A DNA stretch of 45,634 nt from Bacteroidetes bacterium MED-G13. GTDB taxonomy: Bacteria > Bacteroidota > Bacteroidia > Flavobacteriales > Flavobacteriaceae. The notes under the pieces are model-generated. The model saw only the letters and a program-made list of their open reading frames with translations. It did not search any database and had not been told where the DNA came from. Each line of letters starts with the position of its first letter. Positions within the stretch are counted from its first letter, which is position 1. Shown here piece after piece: positions 44,681 to 45,634 of the stretch. The position numbers were made by a program, and so were the translations under genes. Location: positions 1-45,634 of the forward strand of contig NTKO01000005.1 in assembly GCA_002457735.1 (NCBI GenBank), in the 5' to 3' direction.

Positions 44681-44762
44681 GTGTTGATCTTAATTGTTAG
44701 CTACTAAATATCCATAAAATTTAATTATTATCATAACTTTAGGTCTGTATAAATATAAGCAC

Positions 44763-45634
44763 ATGAAATTTAAAATATTCTATATAGGCATTCTTGCAAT
44801 ACTATCTACAAATGTATCAAATGCACAAAAATTTGATAAGGATGAATTTTTGAAAGATTATTCAGGAGATATGGTCATTACAACACAAGTAAGAGGAGAA
44901 AGAAATAAAGCAATCTTAAGGGGAACAGAGGCAAATAAAAACAGAGAGTTTGTCTTACAAAACTACACTGGTATTCAGCCTTCCATTTATCCCGCATGGG
45001 ATGGAGGGTTCTGGCCTAAAAACAAACCTAAAAGCCTTGATGACTTTGAAATAAAAACTGAATTTTTAGATGAATTAGTAAATTGGGGAGTTGACAACGG
45101 GTTTCACATCATGCACCACTGCTTAATTTTTCCAAACAAATATTTTCCCCAATGGTTTTCTAAAACCAACTACTCAGCAGAAGAGCTTGATTTCATCATT
45201 GAAAAATTTGTAACCGAAGTATTAACTGCAAATAATAACAAAAATAAAATTGATGTTTTCAATGTGATCAATGAAATTTTTGCAATGGGTAAATCCGGAA
45301 ATTATAGAGTTTCTGGGGATGAGAAAGAAGATTGCAAATGGATGGATATGGGTTTTGAGAAGGATAAATCTGGATTAACTGGTGAGGCAAAAATTAATGA
45401 TGAACACCCTGTCTTTGTTAGAAGAGTTTTTGACATTGCTGCCAAACTTACAGATGCAAAATTAGAAATAAGAGATTTTAATATTGCTTTTGGTGGGAAA
45501 AAAGCAGATGGCCTTTATCAACTTATAAAACACCTTAAAAATACTGGAATTAGAGTTGACGCTATTGGGTTTCAGTGCCATCTCAATGTTGGAATAAAAT
45601 ATGACTACAAAAAACTTGAAAGGAATATTAAACG
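44763..45634 (+). CDS. GH10 endo-beta-1,4-xylanase-like enzyme, 5' part
   Basis: Cuts the xylan main chain. The first 290 residues are visible, and the gene leaves the window still open. A signal peptide ends near SNAQ. GH10 features are RGTEANKNREFV, NGFHIMHHCLIFPNKYFP (in place of the HxLVWH motif), the acid/base Glu in VFNVINEIFAMG, and VDAIGFQCHLNVG. The nucleophile motif (TExD) should lie just past the edge. The HHCLIF variation makes this a diverged member, and a non-xylanase GH10 role is possible. The xylA/xylB neighbourhood favours xylan. Confidence 0.85.
   Translation, partial: MKFKIFYIGILAILSTNVSNAQKFDKDEFLKDYSGDMVITTQVRGERNKAILRGTEANKNREFVLQNYTGIQPSIYPAWDGGFWPKNKPKSLDDFEIKTEFLDELVNWGVDNGFHIMHHCLIFPNKYFPQWFSKTNYSAEELDFIIEKFVTEVLTANNNKNKIDVFNVINEIFAMGKSGNYRVSGDEKEDCKWMDMGFEKDKSGLTGEAKINDEHPVFVRRVFDIAAKLTDAKLEIRDFNIAFGGKKADGLYQLIKHLKNTGIRVDAIGFQCHLNVGIKYDYKKLERNIK

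Noticed and set aside
1-45634. CRISPR arrays, insertion sequences, rRNA genes or riboswitches
   Set aside because: No regularly spaced repeat array, transposase frame with terminal repeats, rRNA stretch or recognisable riboswitch fold was seen on reading both strands.

Overview
The window looks like chromosomal DNA of a marine-type member of the Bacteroidota, most likely Flavobacteriaceae. Several signs point that way. The DNA is very AT-rich with tight gene spacing. A protein of the flavobacterial IPExxxVDY family lies between pyk and rnc. There is a type IX secretion (Por) sorting domain, an OmpA protein with thrombospondin-3 repeats, and promoters of the Bacteroidota form TTG-N17..23-TAnnTTTG. 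Ribosome binding sites of the Shine-Dalgarno type are essentially absent. No stretch longer than about 300 bases lacks a gene or gene remnant.

Layout. (1) 1-9974 is a housekeeping block. A leftward operon runs acpP-fabF-rnc-(IPExxxVDY)-pyk-aldehyde dehydrogenase. A rightward set runs purN-RNase H-(DUF3955)-PfkB kinase-purF, and leftward superoxide dismutase follows. (2) 10039-19599 holds addA and addB, the two subunits of the AddAB recombination helicase-nuclease. Between them sit two tandem outer-membrane barrel genes, one a barrel-only copy of the other. After addB comes a protein built like a tyrosine recombinase but apparently without its catalytic residues. (3) 19602-26842 carries membrane and envelope genes, including two small outer-membrane proteins with near-identical promoters and strong terminators, plus a GH3 glycosidase of beta-xylosidase type. 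(4) 26842-35355 looks like accessory DNA: a lipoprotein remnant, a very large type IX-secreted BNR-repeat protein, tRNA-Ala(GGC), then a cluster of tiny membrane genes with repeated signal-peptide leaders, a PspC domain cut by a stop codon, and hemolysin III and CNNM-type membrane proteins. (5) 35415-45634 is a xylose and sulfated-xylan region: formylglycine-generating enzyme, xylulokinase, xylose isomerase, a sodium/sugar symporter, two esterases, a sulfatase and the start of a GH10 xylanase.

How it fits together. In region 5 the GH10 enzyme and GH3 xylosidase would cut the xylan backbone, the esterases would remove acyl groups, and the sulfatase (activated by the formylglycine-generating enzyme) would remove sulfate. 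The symporter would import xylose, and XylA and XylB would feed it as xylulose 5-phosphate into the pentose phosphate pathway. No SusC/SusD pair or regulator is visible, so the locus probably continues past the right edge. The best candidates for undescribed biology are the recombinase-like protein lacking catalytic residues, the leader-repeat island beside tRNA-Ala, and the FGE/sulfatase pairing around a xylose operon.
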